DNA of 64,000 nt, taken from positions 373,001 to 437,000 of the forward strand of contig WFMF01000078.1 in assembly GCA_011033025.1 (NCBI GenBank), in the 5' to 3' direction. Below the pieces are notes generated by a model. The model was given only the letters and a program-made list of their open reading frames with translations, had not been told where the DNA came from and made no database searches. The translations under genes were made by a program, and so were the position numbers. The stretch's first letter is position 1. Every line of letters starts with the position of its first letter. Shown here in pieces: positions 1 through 11,395 of the stretch. This DNA is from Beroe forskalii (Eukaryota > Ctenophora > Nuda > Beroida > Beroidae).

Positions 1-1216
1 AAAAATATCATTCTTTTCAGTGTTCAATCTATTGTGAAAATTCGAAGGATCACCGTAATAAATAGTAGGAATAGGATCAAAAGATAGGGTTGAAAACGTC
101 TATTCTAAGCCAAATTTTGAAAAACGTGATTTCGTGACGTCACTATGACGTCACCACTATTTCATCACATATTCTCGGGAATTTTTGGAGTTTTTACTTT
201 CCTTCTTTCAAACACCAGTTTGATGAACCGTACATATCGACCTTGTATTAGCTGCATTTGTGTGTAAAAATAACTTACCGCGTGCAACTGATGACGTCAT
301 AAGTACGTCATCATATTTAAGATTCAACTTGAAACCCATTTATTAGTTCATGGGACACTATGACCGACATCATACAGTGATATGGATTCCTGGGATGCCC
401 CTGTTTTTTCACCACTAAACTTGCCGTTTTTCTATTTTTTTGCAATTTTTTACGTCAAAAAGGCCCAAACAATCGCGAATATCTCCATTATTCTGTGGAG
501 CAGGAAACTTTTTGACCACATTTTCAGAAAGTACATTAAATTTCCTTTCTGCATTATGTGATGCATTTTTCTCTATCTCGAAAGCTACATTCCGAAAAAT
601 TGCGTTGAAAAACGCCTATTTTTGGGAAATTGAAATTCGAAATTCTTGATTTTGTGACGTCATTATGACATCATTGCATTGTCATCAGATAATTTTTGAC
701 ACCATTTTTTGAAAGTTCTATCTTTCTTCTTTCAAATGCTGCGTCGATGAAGCATGTATCTTTTATAGTTTTTGAGATATGACATCATAAAAAGGACATA
801 CTTGTCGTTGTTTTTATCCTCTATTGATATGTATATCTGTATATCTTCTATATCTATATAATCGTTACCCTTTTTAACAAGAACACCCTCAATTTTGGCG
901 ATTTCAAGTTGTTATAACTCAGCCGTTTTTAATCCGATTGATCTGAAATTTTGACAGATGCACCTTTGACCCCCAACCATGCGGTGTATCAATTTTGGTA
1001 CCATTCTGACATTGTAAAGTTTGCCAAATTTCGACGTGAAATATGGCGAATCCATAAAAACATATAGTTGGGGGCTGGCAAGCAACGTTACATGAACACA
1101 CTCCCGATGCTCGGAGACTCGTGTACTGTTAGGATAGCCGTCCAATGCTCGCCCTCGGGCCCTTCGGGCCCTCGGGCTCGCAAACCGCCGCGGGGGGCTT
1201 GCCAGCCCCCTGATAA
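1..1216 (+). mobile_element. Element A, copy 1 (partial, diverged)
   Basis: This is an interspersed repeat that recurs at 9975-11395 (same orientation) and 35956-37480 (opposite orientation). Shared landmarks are TGACGTCA palindromes near 135-150, 288-310 and 653-672, the phrase CTATGACCGACA near 360, a tract about hearing GTTATAACTCAGCC near 912, and a GC-rich end with small palindromes of GGGCCC type closing on GGGGGGCTTGCCAGCCCCC at about 1190-1210. The far end lies outside the window, so the copy is partial. Short open frames inside it are not conserved in frame between copies. It encodes no recognisable transposase and is probably non-autonomous. The superfamily is unknown. Confidence 0.65.
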
Positions 1217-2266
1217 TAAATAACATGTCTGTACGCTTTGCAAACTTACGCCGCGCACACAAAAGACGCGCACACTGCAGTTCGAACTGTCACCGTTAAA
1301 TTGATTTTGTGCTGAACGTTACAATGTGGATTGAATCAATGAATGTTTATATACCTGATATTCGGAGGTAAAACAGACTCCAAGGAGCACAAGGTTAAGT
1401 AATACTCTCTGTTTCATTGTTCTAAGTCTGGATGTAGATCGCTGACACCATTACTGCGTTAATTTACCCTGCAAATTTACATATTTGCTGCAAATTTACC
1501 CTGGACTATACAGAATTCTTTTTGTTTTCCTTTCGCTTAAATGATTCAAATTAAGTTCCTCATTCATTTATTTTACCCTAGGATTATGACTAGGTTCGTC
1601 ATGGACTGCCGGGGTATTGAATTCGGACTGCTGCTGGTCTGCAGTATGATTACAGAAATGCAGTTCTGTGCTTCTGGTTCAGTCTAAATTAGTGAGTATT
1701 CACTTATCACCGATCAAATCCACTTCAATAGATATTCAGCTTGATTATATCTGCTAATAGACGACTTCTCAGAATATCCTCCAATTATACCCGTACTAAT
1801 AGGACAAGTTAAGATGAGCAGTTAGCTCAATTATCAGATATTGGTTGACATAAAGATTGAGTGAGAATAAATCAGTGTATTCATCAATTATCAAACACAC
1901 AATCATCTTCAGATCCCGATGTAATGCCTGCCTATCAAGTCCAATCTAAAGTCTAGGATTGCGGAGGGATATGGGAATTTGAAGCTGGATCTCTCAGATT
2001 GGTGATATGATCTCAGAACCTCTCGCAGGCTGGATCTCTCGCAGATCCATTCCCCATTCGGTAGTGATCTCACAGACGTATACAGTGTATCTCAGAATCA
2101 CTCCCTGATCTTCCACTTCATCTCAAATGAGGTAAGTTAGAATTCGAATAATTTGAATTGTGTTCAATTTCATTCGGGAAGTAACTGATATTATTTAACT
2201 CACAGCCCGTTCGCCGAGTTTGAAATCCAGTTTACGGAGCAACTGCGTACTTTTTTCGGATCGTTA
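1217..2266. other. Intergenic, nothing recognised
   Basis: AT-rich single-copy-looking DNA. I see no open frame with splice signals, no RNA gene and no repeat worth naming. Confidence 0.4.
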
Positions 2267-2942
2267 AATAATAATGTTACTACACACGGATATCGGTGTG
2301 GATTTCCCATATTCCACTCGGCTTCGCCTCGAGGAATATTCACCAATCCACACCTCAATAGTGTGTAGTAACATAATATTATTCACCATGTGGTGGGGTT
2401 ATACCGGTTGAATAAAAACGTATTATTTAGAGTTTTTTGTCGTATTACTCCACCCTTTTGGTATTATTGCACACTTTTACCATGTTACTCCACTCTTACA
2501 TCGTGTTATTTGCCATTTTTATGATGTTATTCAACACTTGGGCCAAATAAGTGATACGACAGAACGTCCTTTTCTGCTGGGAGAGCTGGCACACTGCTGC
2601 ACACTGCTACCTTGACTGATCAGTAAATAATTTCTCTACACCAAAAAAAGTGATACTAGAGAACGTCCTTTTCTGCTGTGAACTGTGCAGAATGCTAAAA
2701 ATCTCAGCCTTTTAAAGGGTCAATGCTTTGTACTTTTTTACACTTGGTGAATAATATCGTTACACAACTCATAAGTGTGAAGTAACAGCATGTTTTCAAC
2801 TCGGGCTGCGCCCTCGATGAAAACAAATCATTATTCAACTCAGCCTTCGGCTTCGGTGAATAATGCGATTTATGCAACTCGCTTCGCTCGTGGCATAAAT
2901 CATGTTACTTCACACTTATTCGTTGAGTAACTCTATAATATT
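2267..2942. repeat. Double-hairpin interspersed element
   Basis: Two strong inverted repeats bracket a 390-bp middle. The first (about 2274-2371) pairs GTTACTACACAC with GTGTGTAGTAAC around a loop containing CTCGGCTTCGCCTCGAG. The second (about 2757-2937) pairs a GTTAC...CACTTAT arm with its complement, with inner stems such as ACTCGCTTCGCTCG. The middle carries a repeated phrase, AGAACGTCCTTTTCTGCTG, at about 2560 and 2663. Both outer ends are AATAATATT-like. This fits a composite fold-back or MITE-like element. No coding capacity is visible. Confidence 0.55.
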
Positions 2943-5741
2943 ATGTCTTGAGAATCAATAACAAATTATAATATGCAATCACTTTCTCATAATTTGAGTA
3001 TTTTCAGTTGATTTATTTTCACACATATTTCTGAACGACTTGTTCTCTTGTCATGCATTTAGGAGATTGCCCCTTCTCAAATCAAAATACTGATTTACTG
3101 TCTCATATGACAGTATTTACTTATTTAGCGAATATTTAATAAGTGTATACGTGGGTGTGAAAAGAAAGAAGTATCTATTCATTTTCAATATGATTATTTT
3201 CACGTCTCCTGGTCTCAAGTATGTTATTTATTTTCTTCTTCTTCTACACTTCTCAGCTTATTCCTAATGGTAAAGGTGTGAATCGTCAGATCGCTCAATT
3301 TTCACAAATCAAGATCTTTGTTTTCATGTCCCTCAGTGAGTAACCAAAGCAGTGCCACTCAACGTTTCCGTCTGTTATGTTTGCTTTAATAAAAGAGATG
3401 AAATCGTGATCGGAAGTTTTTTGTTAAAATACACTCGTCTCTTGTTAACTTGATTAAAATGCTTCAATTCATTGAATTGACAAAGACCATGATACTCCAT
3501 AAATATTTGATAACTCTTGATCCATGTTTGCATAATAATCAAGATATACTTATCTTGCATAATGCTCCACAATCGGCTTCGTTAGTGTGTTCATCTGGGG
3601 CTTTCTGTTGCACCCACTCCTAGTTTAATATATCTCTCAATTACAGTTAATTGATGGTCCCTTGCTTTGTTCCTTATCAATTTTTTCTTGAAGATTCGAT
3701 GAAAAATCATATATACCCGTGGAAGTTTCTGCAGAAAATCTGTCAGCTTAAGCAATCACAATACCATGCCTCTCTTTGCATTGATTTGTTATCGATGAAA
3801 CACATCCCACGGCCCACACATCACCTAACACACAACACATGGTATGTGATGATATGACAGCACGCCACCTACCCTCTACGGCTCTATAGTCCGATCTATA
3901 TCTGAGCTGGAGTCGGATTTATTATTATATCCTTGAGCTGTACATTGAACCGTCACGCACATATAACCCTCACTTATTGACCGTCGTTGACTGCTGCATT
4001 ATCTCTGAAGTGGATGTTATCTCTGCTTGGTATGCGTGTCTGTCAAATGGAACTCTTCAAGGGTGGTAAAAAGGGCTGGTAGACAAGAATGGTCCCATTA
4101 CAGGCAGTTTTTCTGGTTTAGTAACAATTGCCTTCCATCTAATCCGAGTGGTGGAGACGACAATAAATGCAGTAAAAGAGTTTGACATCTCTTTGACTCT
4201 TTCTACCGGCCCCTTTACCACCCTTTCGCCATTTCTTCGTTCCTGATTCCAGTTATCATCTAATGATGAATCGAAACCCATTATTAACAAAATGCCTTAT
4301 TGAGGGTCTGAAATTCATCCTCATAGCCATTGCTATTGCCAAATTTTAAATAAATTCCTCAAAGATCAATAATTATCATTCGCGATGAGGATTGAGGATA
4401 GACCAGAGTTCACTCTAATATTGAAAACGTAAGAGTTCTTCAAACTTTCAAAGAATGTTTTCAAATTCAATCTACAACTTTTAACTCTTGGGATCTTTTA
4501 CTCTTTTACTCTTTTGCAGGGTGTATGAAACACCCTGTATACTGACGATCATCACCGATTCTTTTCTGTTAGACACCCCAACAAATTCTATTGTCGACTA
4601 CGAACAATGAATGTGTGAAACTACTATAGTCACGTGATTCTTCAAATGAATCATGTGCTCCTAAGAAGTGATGTGTTCAGGAAAAAGCCTACTCAATCAG
4701 TGTGCACAATTCCACATAGTGACAGAGATTAACCGCGCCACCCTCCGACATATTAATTATTATGCCGTCTCACGTCATCAACGCTCCATTCTAACGCCTG
4801 ATAATGACGTCACTCCCATATACTGTGGCTTGTGTTCGTGACCTAAAATAATAATCATGGCGTGTACAGCCACCCGCTGTCACAGTACAACACACATACA
4901 GACTCTTCTGAGTCCGCAGACTGATGTCATTTTGCTTGATTACACCGTGTTTTGCTTGTTTCGAAGCTCCGCTAATTGGTGTAAGTTGGAGCATATAAGT
5001 GTTACAATTGTTAAGCACATCACATGCTCTAGATTGATCTCATGGCGAAAAGAGGAATCTTTTCTGCGAACTTGTGTGTTCGAAGTATAGTTCATACATT
5101 TGACAGTGGTTCAGTCAATGACATTCGCTGACATGACGACTAGATCAGTTGAAAGGGAAGGCGTAAGAATTAAAATAGGTTACGTTATTTCCAACATACT
5201 TCCGAAATGCCGCCCTTCAACCCTAATTGGAGCGCTCTTTTTCCCAACCCTTTTTTGAGGAACTAACCCTATCGGCTCGCTCCCTAACCCGGAACTCTAG
5301 ACTTATTCTAATCCCTACCAGGGTTAGTCCAGTACCCTTACCCTAGTCATAGTCATGGCTGGGTTTTAACCCTATTGGGGGTTCGTATTTCACTGTAGTA
5401 ATCCCGCTAGGTGTGTGATTAACAGACAAATGTACAGCCAAGTTAAGGATATTAAAACTTAAATAATTTAATAGAAGAATAAGCTTACATATCCCAGTAA
5501 CGAAATATCACTGAAATCTCACAAAATTGTTAGAGTCGTATCACGAGGCTACAAAGCAGAGTGATGTACCCGTGTCTGCAAGCCCCCACCAGCTTCGAAG
5601 GAAACTTTGCATTCTACTTTGGATCAAGTGAACGTGAGTGTGGAGAATGTTTCTTGCGCCATATTATCATGACAGATCATTCCGAATCCTCGCCGGGATG
5701 GTGGAGAGGGCTTTTTTCGCTCCATTTTCGGTAGTAGAGTC
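2943..5741. other. Intergenic, no gene supported
   Basis: Open frames here are short and none has splice-consistent partners. A small palindrome, AGGGTGTATGAAACACCCT, sits near 4519. The 5190-5400 stretch is sprinkled with AACCC/AACCCT words but is too irregular to be telomeric repeat. Confidence 0.4.
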
Positions 5742-5990
5742 ATAGCATAGGTTTCACATAGCATAGGTTTCACATAGCATAGGTTTCACATAGCATAGGT
5801 TTCACATAGCATAGGTTTCAACTTTCACATAGCATAGGTTTCACATAGCATAGGTTTCACATAGCATAGGTTTCACATAGCATAGGTTTCACATAGCATA
5901 GGTTTCACATAGCATAGGTTTCACATAGCATAGGTTTCACATAGCATAGGTTTCACATAGCACAGGTTTCACAAAGCACAGGTTTCACAG
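5742..5990. repeat. 16-bp tandem array (GCATAGGTTTCACATA)
   Basis: About fifteen head-to-tail copies of GCATAGGTTTCACATA, nearly perfect, with one interruption near 5818 where a few bases are inserted. The last units diverge (CATAGCACAGG, CAAAGCACAGG) and grade into the downstream region of the minus-strand gene at 6173-7156, suggesting the array grew out of that gene's 3' flank. Confidence 0.9.
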
Positions 5991-6172
5991 CTGTCACTTT
6001 CCTGTGTCCACTGGAAATCAGCTCAAACTGCATGGAACCGATGATCTTTGGGGCGCAATGATCAGGACTGAGGTTAATACGGCATGAACTTGTATAGCAG
6101 AAAGGCATTTTGCAGAAAGATAGATTGCTGCAATGTCCAACCACCTTTCCCTTGGAGGGTCAGGACTGAGTC

Positions 6173-7156
6173 TTAATGGTTTCGTGCAGCGTAGAATCCA
6201 GTGATAGGTGGGTTTGCATTGGCCAGCCACTCTTCAATGTCACTGCAGAAAAAATTGAGGATTTGAGGAAGTTTCTACAGGATGCTTAATAAATAATAGT
6301 GCAATAATCAGATAATCAGATAATCAGTGAGAAGTGTAATTCTGCAACAATTTCTATTGATTCAGATCTTTTAGGCAAGGAGGAAGTACGATAACTTTAT
6401 TTATTACGAAGATTAGGAAGTTTTATTACCTTTCTTCCCACACTTCCTCAAATTCTGGAGGCAAGGAAGGATCGGCTCGTGATCCTGAAGGATTTTGGAC
6501 TGGTGGGTTTGCATTTGCCACCCACTCCTCGATTTCACTGCAGATATTTTCATGGATTAGGTTATCAAGCAAGTTCACAATATGTAGTCTTACAATAGAG
6601 TATCGTATGGTCTGTGATGCGCAGACAAAGTTGCACGAGGGGGAGACGAGTGCAATAATAAGTTAAATAGCGTTATAGGTATATTGCTTATGCCAGGAAT
6701 GTGGTAAGAGAACCCGTCTGTATAAAAAATGCCCTGTATAAAAGATAATGCACTGCACCCTCAAACTGATTAATACTTGTTTAACTTAAGATTTACTTTA
6801 TTACTTACGTCTCGTCCCATGCTTCATGGAAATCTGGAGGCAGGGAAGAGGTTAGGGTCTGTGATGGTCTGTTTGGAAACATTCCATTTAGCCACTCTTC
6901 AATTCCATTGACAGGCGGGTCCGCTTTAGCCAGCAACTCCTCAATATCACTGTGGAAGATCTTGTAATTAAAATGACTAAAACCGACTACTTTTTCCAAT
7001 AATAGTGAATTAGGTCAGTGCAACTTTTTCCAAAAAAAAGGAAATTTAATGTATCGTTTTGTTGTGCAGATTATTCGGGGTAAAAGTAAGATTGTTTAGA
7101 TTCATTTACCTCTCTTCCAATGATTGATTGAACAGTGAATCAGGTTGGGATGACAT
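6173..7156 (-). CDS. Small acidic protein built from iterated symmetrical exons
   Basis: Four exons on the minus strand join in phase: 7156-7110, 6949-6809, 6537-6430 and 6242-6173, 366 nt in total, giving 121 residues. Donors are GTAAAT, GTAAGT and GTAATA; acceptors read CCACAG, CTGCAG and CTGCAG. Every junction is phase 2, so the two middle exons are symmetrical and can be duplicated without shifting frame. Each of exons 2-4 starts with a version of (D/E)IEEWLANANPP, and exons 2 and 3 end with SLPPxFxExW. The start ATG has an in-frame stop four codons upstream; the protein begins MSSQPDSLFNQSLEE. It is acidic and proline-rich, with no signal peptide or membrane segment, and is probably disordered with short helical motifs. 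I do not recognise the family and assign no function. An earlier non-coding exon is possible, because TTTTTAG lies just before the ATG. Confidence 0.75.
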
Positions 7157-7449
7157 GACTAAAAACTAGGTAAATACGAGACAAATCTATACAACGTCTT
7201 GTGGAGGGTCAGTTGGAAATAATACAACAACGCTGTTCTTAGGGTAGTTGCGAAAGGATAGATACGGAAATAACCTATTCGTTTAGATCTTTTGGACTTA
7301 ACCTCAAACCTGCTTATTGCTTAATAAATTAGGTGAATGCGGTTAATTAAGTTAGTTAACAAAGATAATTGCATGATTAAGGTGCGCATTATTGCATTAA
7401 GCATTTCCTTTCCTTCTCAGGTAGCGTGCAAGGATTTTTGCGGTTTTGA
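7157..7449. other. Spacer between small gene and LINE fragment
   Basis: Presumed upstream region of the minus-strand gene. No clear TATA element or repeat is seen. Confidence 0.3.
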
Positions 7450-9278
7450 GTAATATTAACAAAATTTGACTATGAAGCCAAAAGAAACTATGAAGCCAAA
7501 ATAACCAAAGCTAAATCTTGGGTAAACATATGGAATAGGAGGGATCTCACTCTCATGGGCAAAGTCACAATTATAAAATCTCTGATCTATGCGCAATTCT
7601 CATACCTAGCTTCACCCATGATTAATCCATCAGTCACTCTAATCAGGAAGATCGACACCATGACTTATAACTTCTTGTGGGGCTGCAAGCGAGATAAGAT
7701 TAAACGGGAGGTGGTAAAAAGGAGCACTAGTTGTGGAGGTTTGGGCCTTTTCGATTTTTCAGAGTTTACTATAAGTCTTAAGCTGACTCTTATTAGAAAA
7801 ATATTGGATCCGAAATTCAGACATAACTGGAAGAACGTTTTAGTAAGTCAGTTAAAGTTTCCAAACGAACCTGAAATCTCGATAGAAAATGCCCTCGCTC
7901 ATCCAAGCTATGTTATTGTTGGGGATTTATTAAAATGCTATCAAGATTGGAAAACTAAATCAACTACTGCTAAGGGTAGTTGTACGAACCATTGTGTCTG
8001 GAACAACTATAATATTACAGATATTGGCTCCAGATTATGGAACAATGGTCTTATTTCACGTGGTATCTTGTATATTACAGATTTCATGGATGATGATAAC
8101 ACCCTGATGCCATACAATCTATTCTGCGAACGCTGGAATTTAGATAGTACTGTTATTACCCCAAAAACCTATGTAGATATAAAAATGGCGATTAGAAAAT
8201 TCAACGGCCCGATGGTGACGCATAGAGATATTTCCAGAATCGATAAGAAGGATAGCCTGCAATTTTTCAAGGACGCTAATAAAAATGTATGTAAATCGGT
8301 TAATGGAGGTAAAATCCGCGGTCAGATGCAGGTTACTTCCTCACCAGACGATCTGCCTGCACTCAAAGCATGGACTACGCACCTTAATAAAGATTATATA
8401 GACTGGACATTAGTGCTAGATAATACCTTCAATGGCATTACCAACAATTATAAATTAATTCAATTTCAATATAAGTTACTCATGCGGATATCAACCTGTA
8501 AATATGTGAGATACAAAATGAAAATTGCAACGGATAATGGTCAGTGTAGTCTCTGCCATACCTCCTTAGAAACTCTAGAACATATATTCCTAAAATGCCC
8601 ACACACACAGCTATTCCTAGATAAGCTGCAAAAATTCATTAAGAATAACATAGACGCCTATTATGATGATAGAAATAAGATATTCTTCATGCTATGTAAC
8701 CATATCGACCCGACCATTAATTATCTAAATCTATCTGCTAAATGGTACATAAGTACTCTTCAGTCTCAAATAGACGGGGGGGAGACGATTGCAGTTTTTT
8801 GGATTTTTACTACGGTGGGGGACAGTTATTTAACACCCTCCCCGTTTAGAAATTTTGAAAATTTTGAAAAGATATACCTATAAAACCGATCAAAATTCAC
8901 AATTTTTGTTAGAATTTTCAGCTTACAAGCAACCGTTTTGTACTTGATTCCTTAATTTGACTTGTTAACAGTCCAGTTTTGTTTATAGATTGTTAATATT
9001 TTTCTTCAAATGAAAAATTATCAAAATCACATCGAATTATTCGATGCAAAGTCACCCCCCCCACTTATTTGAAACCCCCCCCTTTTTACGGCATTTTTGG
9101 AAAACATACACAGGGGGACAGTTATTACACCACCCCCGTCTATTTAAGACTGAAGAGTAAGAACTTTCAAAACTCTAAGCCTTTAGATTGGCTAGAATAT
9201 ACTAGATATACGAAATTCGCGTTAAACGGCGATAGAACAAATATCCGCGTTATTCTACTGGAGATGCTGACTCCGTGA
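7450..9278 (+). mobile_element. L1/Tx1-like LINE, C-terminal ORF2 remnant (5'-truncated)
   Basis: The open frame runs from 7450 and carries the post-RT signature of L1/Tx1-type LINEs: W(V)NIWNRRDLTLMGKV, then an FLWG motif, and a late zinc knuckle CSLCHTSLETLEHIFLKC (C-x2-C-x8-H-x4-C). The RT core and endonuclease are absent, as expected for 5' truncation. A 402-bp MITE (8756-9157) sits in the frame. On either side of it the coding resumes exactly (...AKWYIS before, KNFQNSKPLDW after) and ends at TGA 9276-9278. Near 7470-7500 a short phrase coding for NYEAK is doubled. Outside the MITE I see no stops, so the truncated copy is fairly young. It is not expected to be mobile. Confidence 0.85.
8756..9157. 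mobile_element. TA-flanked MITE inside the LINE ORF
   Basis: 402-bp non-autonomous DNA element. Its ends are CTCTTCAGTCTCAAATAGAC and the complement of CTCTTCAGTCTTAAATAGAC, each running on into a G (or C) tract. It is flanked by TA (8754-8755 and 9158-9159). Removing the element and one TA restores the LINE reading frame, which proves the insertion and points to a TA-targeting superfamily such as Tc1/mariner. Inside are two versions of GGGGGACAGTTATT(T)A near 8816 and 9113. No ORF of its own. Confidence 0.85.
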
Positions 9279-9776
9279 TCTAAATACTCTTCATCTCTCT
9301 CGGTTATCTCGTTCCTGCTCTTCCTTCCCTAAATTCTATCTCTTTTTCTGACACCTTCAGATCTTGTGCTGTGCCAGGGTGGTGAAATCTGACGTGGTGA
9401 GGAGCTGTCTGCTGATGAGGTGATTTATGAAATTACAAAAAACCAAAAAAAATCGAAAAATGTATAAAAAACACAAAAAAAAGAAAAAAAAAAGTTTAGA
9501 AAATAACGTAAAACAAAATAAAAAGAAAAGAAAAGAAAAATTTAGTTTATTTTAATTTATTTTAATTTATTTTAATTTATTTCAATTTAATTTTTCCATT
9601 CTTACTTTTATTTCAGATTTTGTGGGATGAAGGCTGAGGCAATAGACAAGGGAAAACTGTCACTGTTTAAGTACATTATCACTATGATGAATGTGACAGG
9701 ATGTGAGAGCGCCCTAACAAGGAGCTCAGTGATCATTCGCCACGCTCTGAGTGAAAAAAAAAAAAAAAAAAAAAAT
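9279..9776 (+). other. LINE 3' untranslated tail ending in poly-A
   Basis: Downstream of the LINE stop the sequence turns A-rich (about 9430-9540), carries a ~10-bp TTTTAATTTA array (about 9541-9590), and ends in a run of more than twenty A at about 9755-9776. A terminal A tract fits target-primed insertion. Where the LINE really ends is an inference. Confidence 0.5.
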
Positions 9777-9974
9777 TGACCCGTGTCCTGTGTAAGCTTC
9801 CCAAACTTAAATAATTCGAAGCACTGGAACTGTATTCATCGGAAAAGTGAAATAAGATTCAAGAAGAATCTTGGATTTATCTCTATTGTTTCAAAACCCT
9901 GCTAAAATTATCCAATAAGCGATGTTGATTACCTCAATACAAGAGTGATTGATAATTTGATAGAAAGAATTTTT

Positions 9975-10248
9975 TCCCAAAACCAAAAAGGATTTGGTTG
10001 TGATGGTCCGCGGCGGTTTTAAGGCGTTCTTTACTGTAAAAACCATGATATGGAAAAGAACGCGACGGTTAAAACTGCTGCAACATCACTTATAAAATAT
10101 ACAGCATTCACGTAATTTTAATGCATCAAAAAAGTGCCGTTGCGGCAGTTTTAACCGTCGCGTTCTTTTCCATATCATGGTTTTTACAGTAAAGAACGCC
10201 TTAAAACCGCCGCGGACCATCACAACCAAATCCTTTTTGGTTTTGGGA
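9975..10248. repeat. Near-perfect palindrome at one end of element A
   Basis: Arms of roughly 110 bp begin TCCCAAAACCAAAAAGG and include GGTCCGCGGCGGTTTTAAGG. They are separated by a short AT-rich centre containing the ATACAGCATTCACGTAA phrase. The same palindrome occurs at 37216-37480 with a half copy before it at about 37060-37215, so it may be a MITE that became the end of element A. Confidence 0.85.
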
Positions 10249-11395
10249 TAAAATATCACCCTTTTTCTGTGCTCAGATATTGAAATTTGGCGTCAAATCG
10301 CGCGTACAAAATTCGCGTTACCTAGCATTACTGATGACGTCACAATTACGTCATAGAATTAGATAAGCTATCTGAGACCCATTCATTAACACAATTAGGA
10401 CTATGACCGACAACATATCCAAAGATGAAGTTCTGGGGTGGTCCCGTTCTCTCTCCGCAAGCTTCACCGTTTTTGCCATTTTTCGGGATTTTTTCGTGTC
10501 AAAGTGTTTCAAACAATCGTATATATCTCAATGATGCCGGGGAGCCCAGAACTTTTTGACGACATTTTTGAAAAGTGCATTGAATTTCCTTTCTACGCTA
10601 GGAGGAGCATTTTTTCCTAACTCGAAAGCTTCATACCGAAAAATTGCGTTGAAAAACGCCTATTTTTGGGAAAATCGACATTTGAAATTCTTAGTTTTGT
10701 GACGTCATTATGACGTCATTATCATGACGTAAAATAATTTTTAAGGTCACTATTCGCAAGTTCTATCGTTCTACTTTCCAACGCTGGGTCGATGAGCTCT
10801 GTATCTTTTATGGTTCCCGAGATATCGCCTTTTAAATAAGGTACACTTCTCGCACTAAAGCGTCATCTCTCGTATATGTATCATGTCGTAAACCCTTTTA
10901 ACAAGAACACCCTCAATTTTGGCGATTTCAAGTAGTTATAACTCAGCCATTTCTGAACGAATTGATCTCAAATTTTAAACTCGAGCGCGCGCACAGCGAA
11001 GGCGCGGAAACTCAATTTTCAATTAATTTGATCGTCGGGAACGTACCGTAAAATTTTGAAATTCGGCGAATCCATGAATACATATAGTTGGGGGTTGGTA
11101 AGCGCAGCGGATGCGTACGCATCGCGTGTACGATTTCAGTGCAAATAAGTTGTCATAACTTGGGCATCTTTATCCAATCGATCTGAAATTTTGACAGTTG
11201 CACCTTGACCTCAAACATGCGACGTATCGATTTTGGTGGAAATCCAATAACGGGGAAATTGCCCAAATTTCTCCGTGAAATGTGGGGAAATACATGAGAT
11301 TTCTCTCTCGTTAGAATCGTTATACGCTGCCTCGGACCCTTCGGGTCCTCGAAGGTAGGCTCGGGCCTTCGGCCCTCGCACTGTTAGGTTCGTTA
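9975..11395 (+). mobile_element. Element A, copy 2, with palindromic end
   Basis: The copy opens with a large palindrome (9975-10248) and continues through the family landmarks: TGACGTCA words at about 10333, 10700 and 10715, CTATGACCGACAACAT near 10400, and the GTTATAACTCAGCC region near 10935. It closes in the GGACCCTTCGGGTCC / GGGCCTTCGGCCC hairpins near 11335-11380. The final GGGGGCTTGCCAGCCCCC box of the other copies is missing, so this end looks truncated. No transposase is visible. Confidence 0.7.

Noticed and set aside
5195-5400. AACCC/AACCCT words, telomere-like
   Set aside because: Spacing and sequence are too irregular and both orientations occur. No tandem TTAGGG run.
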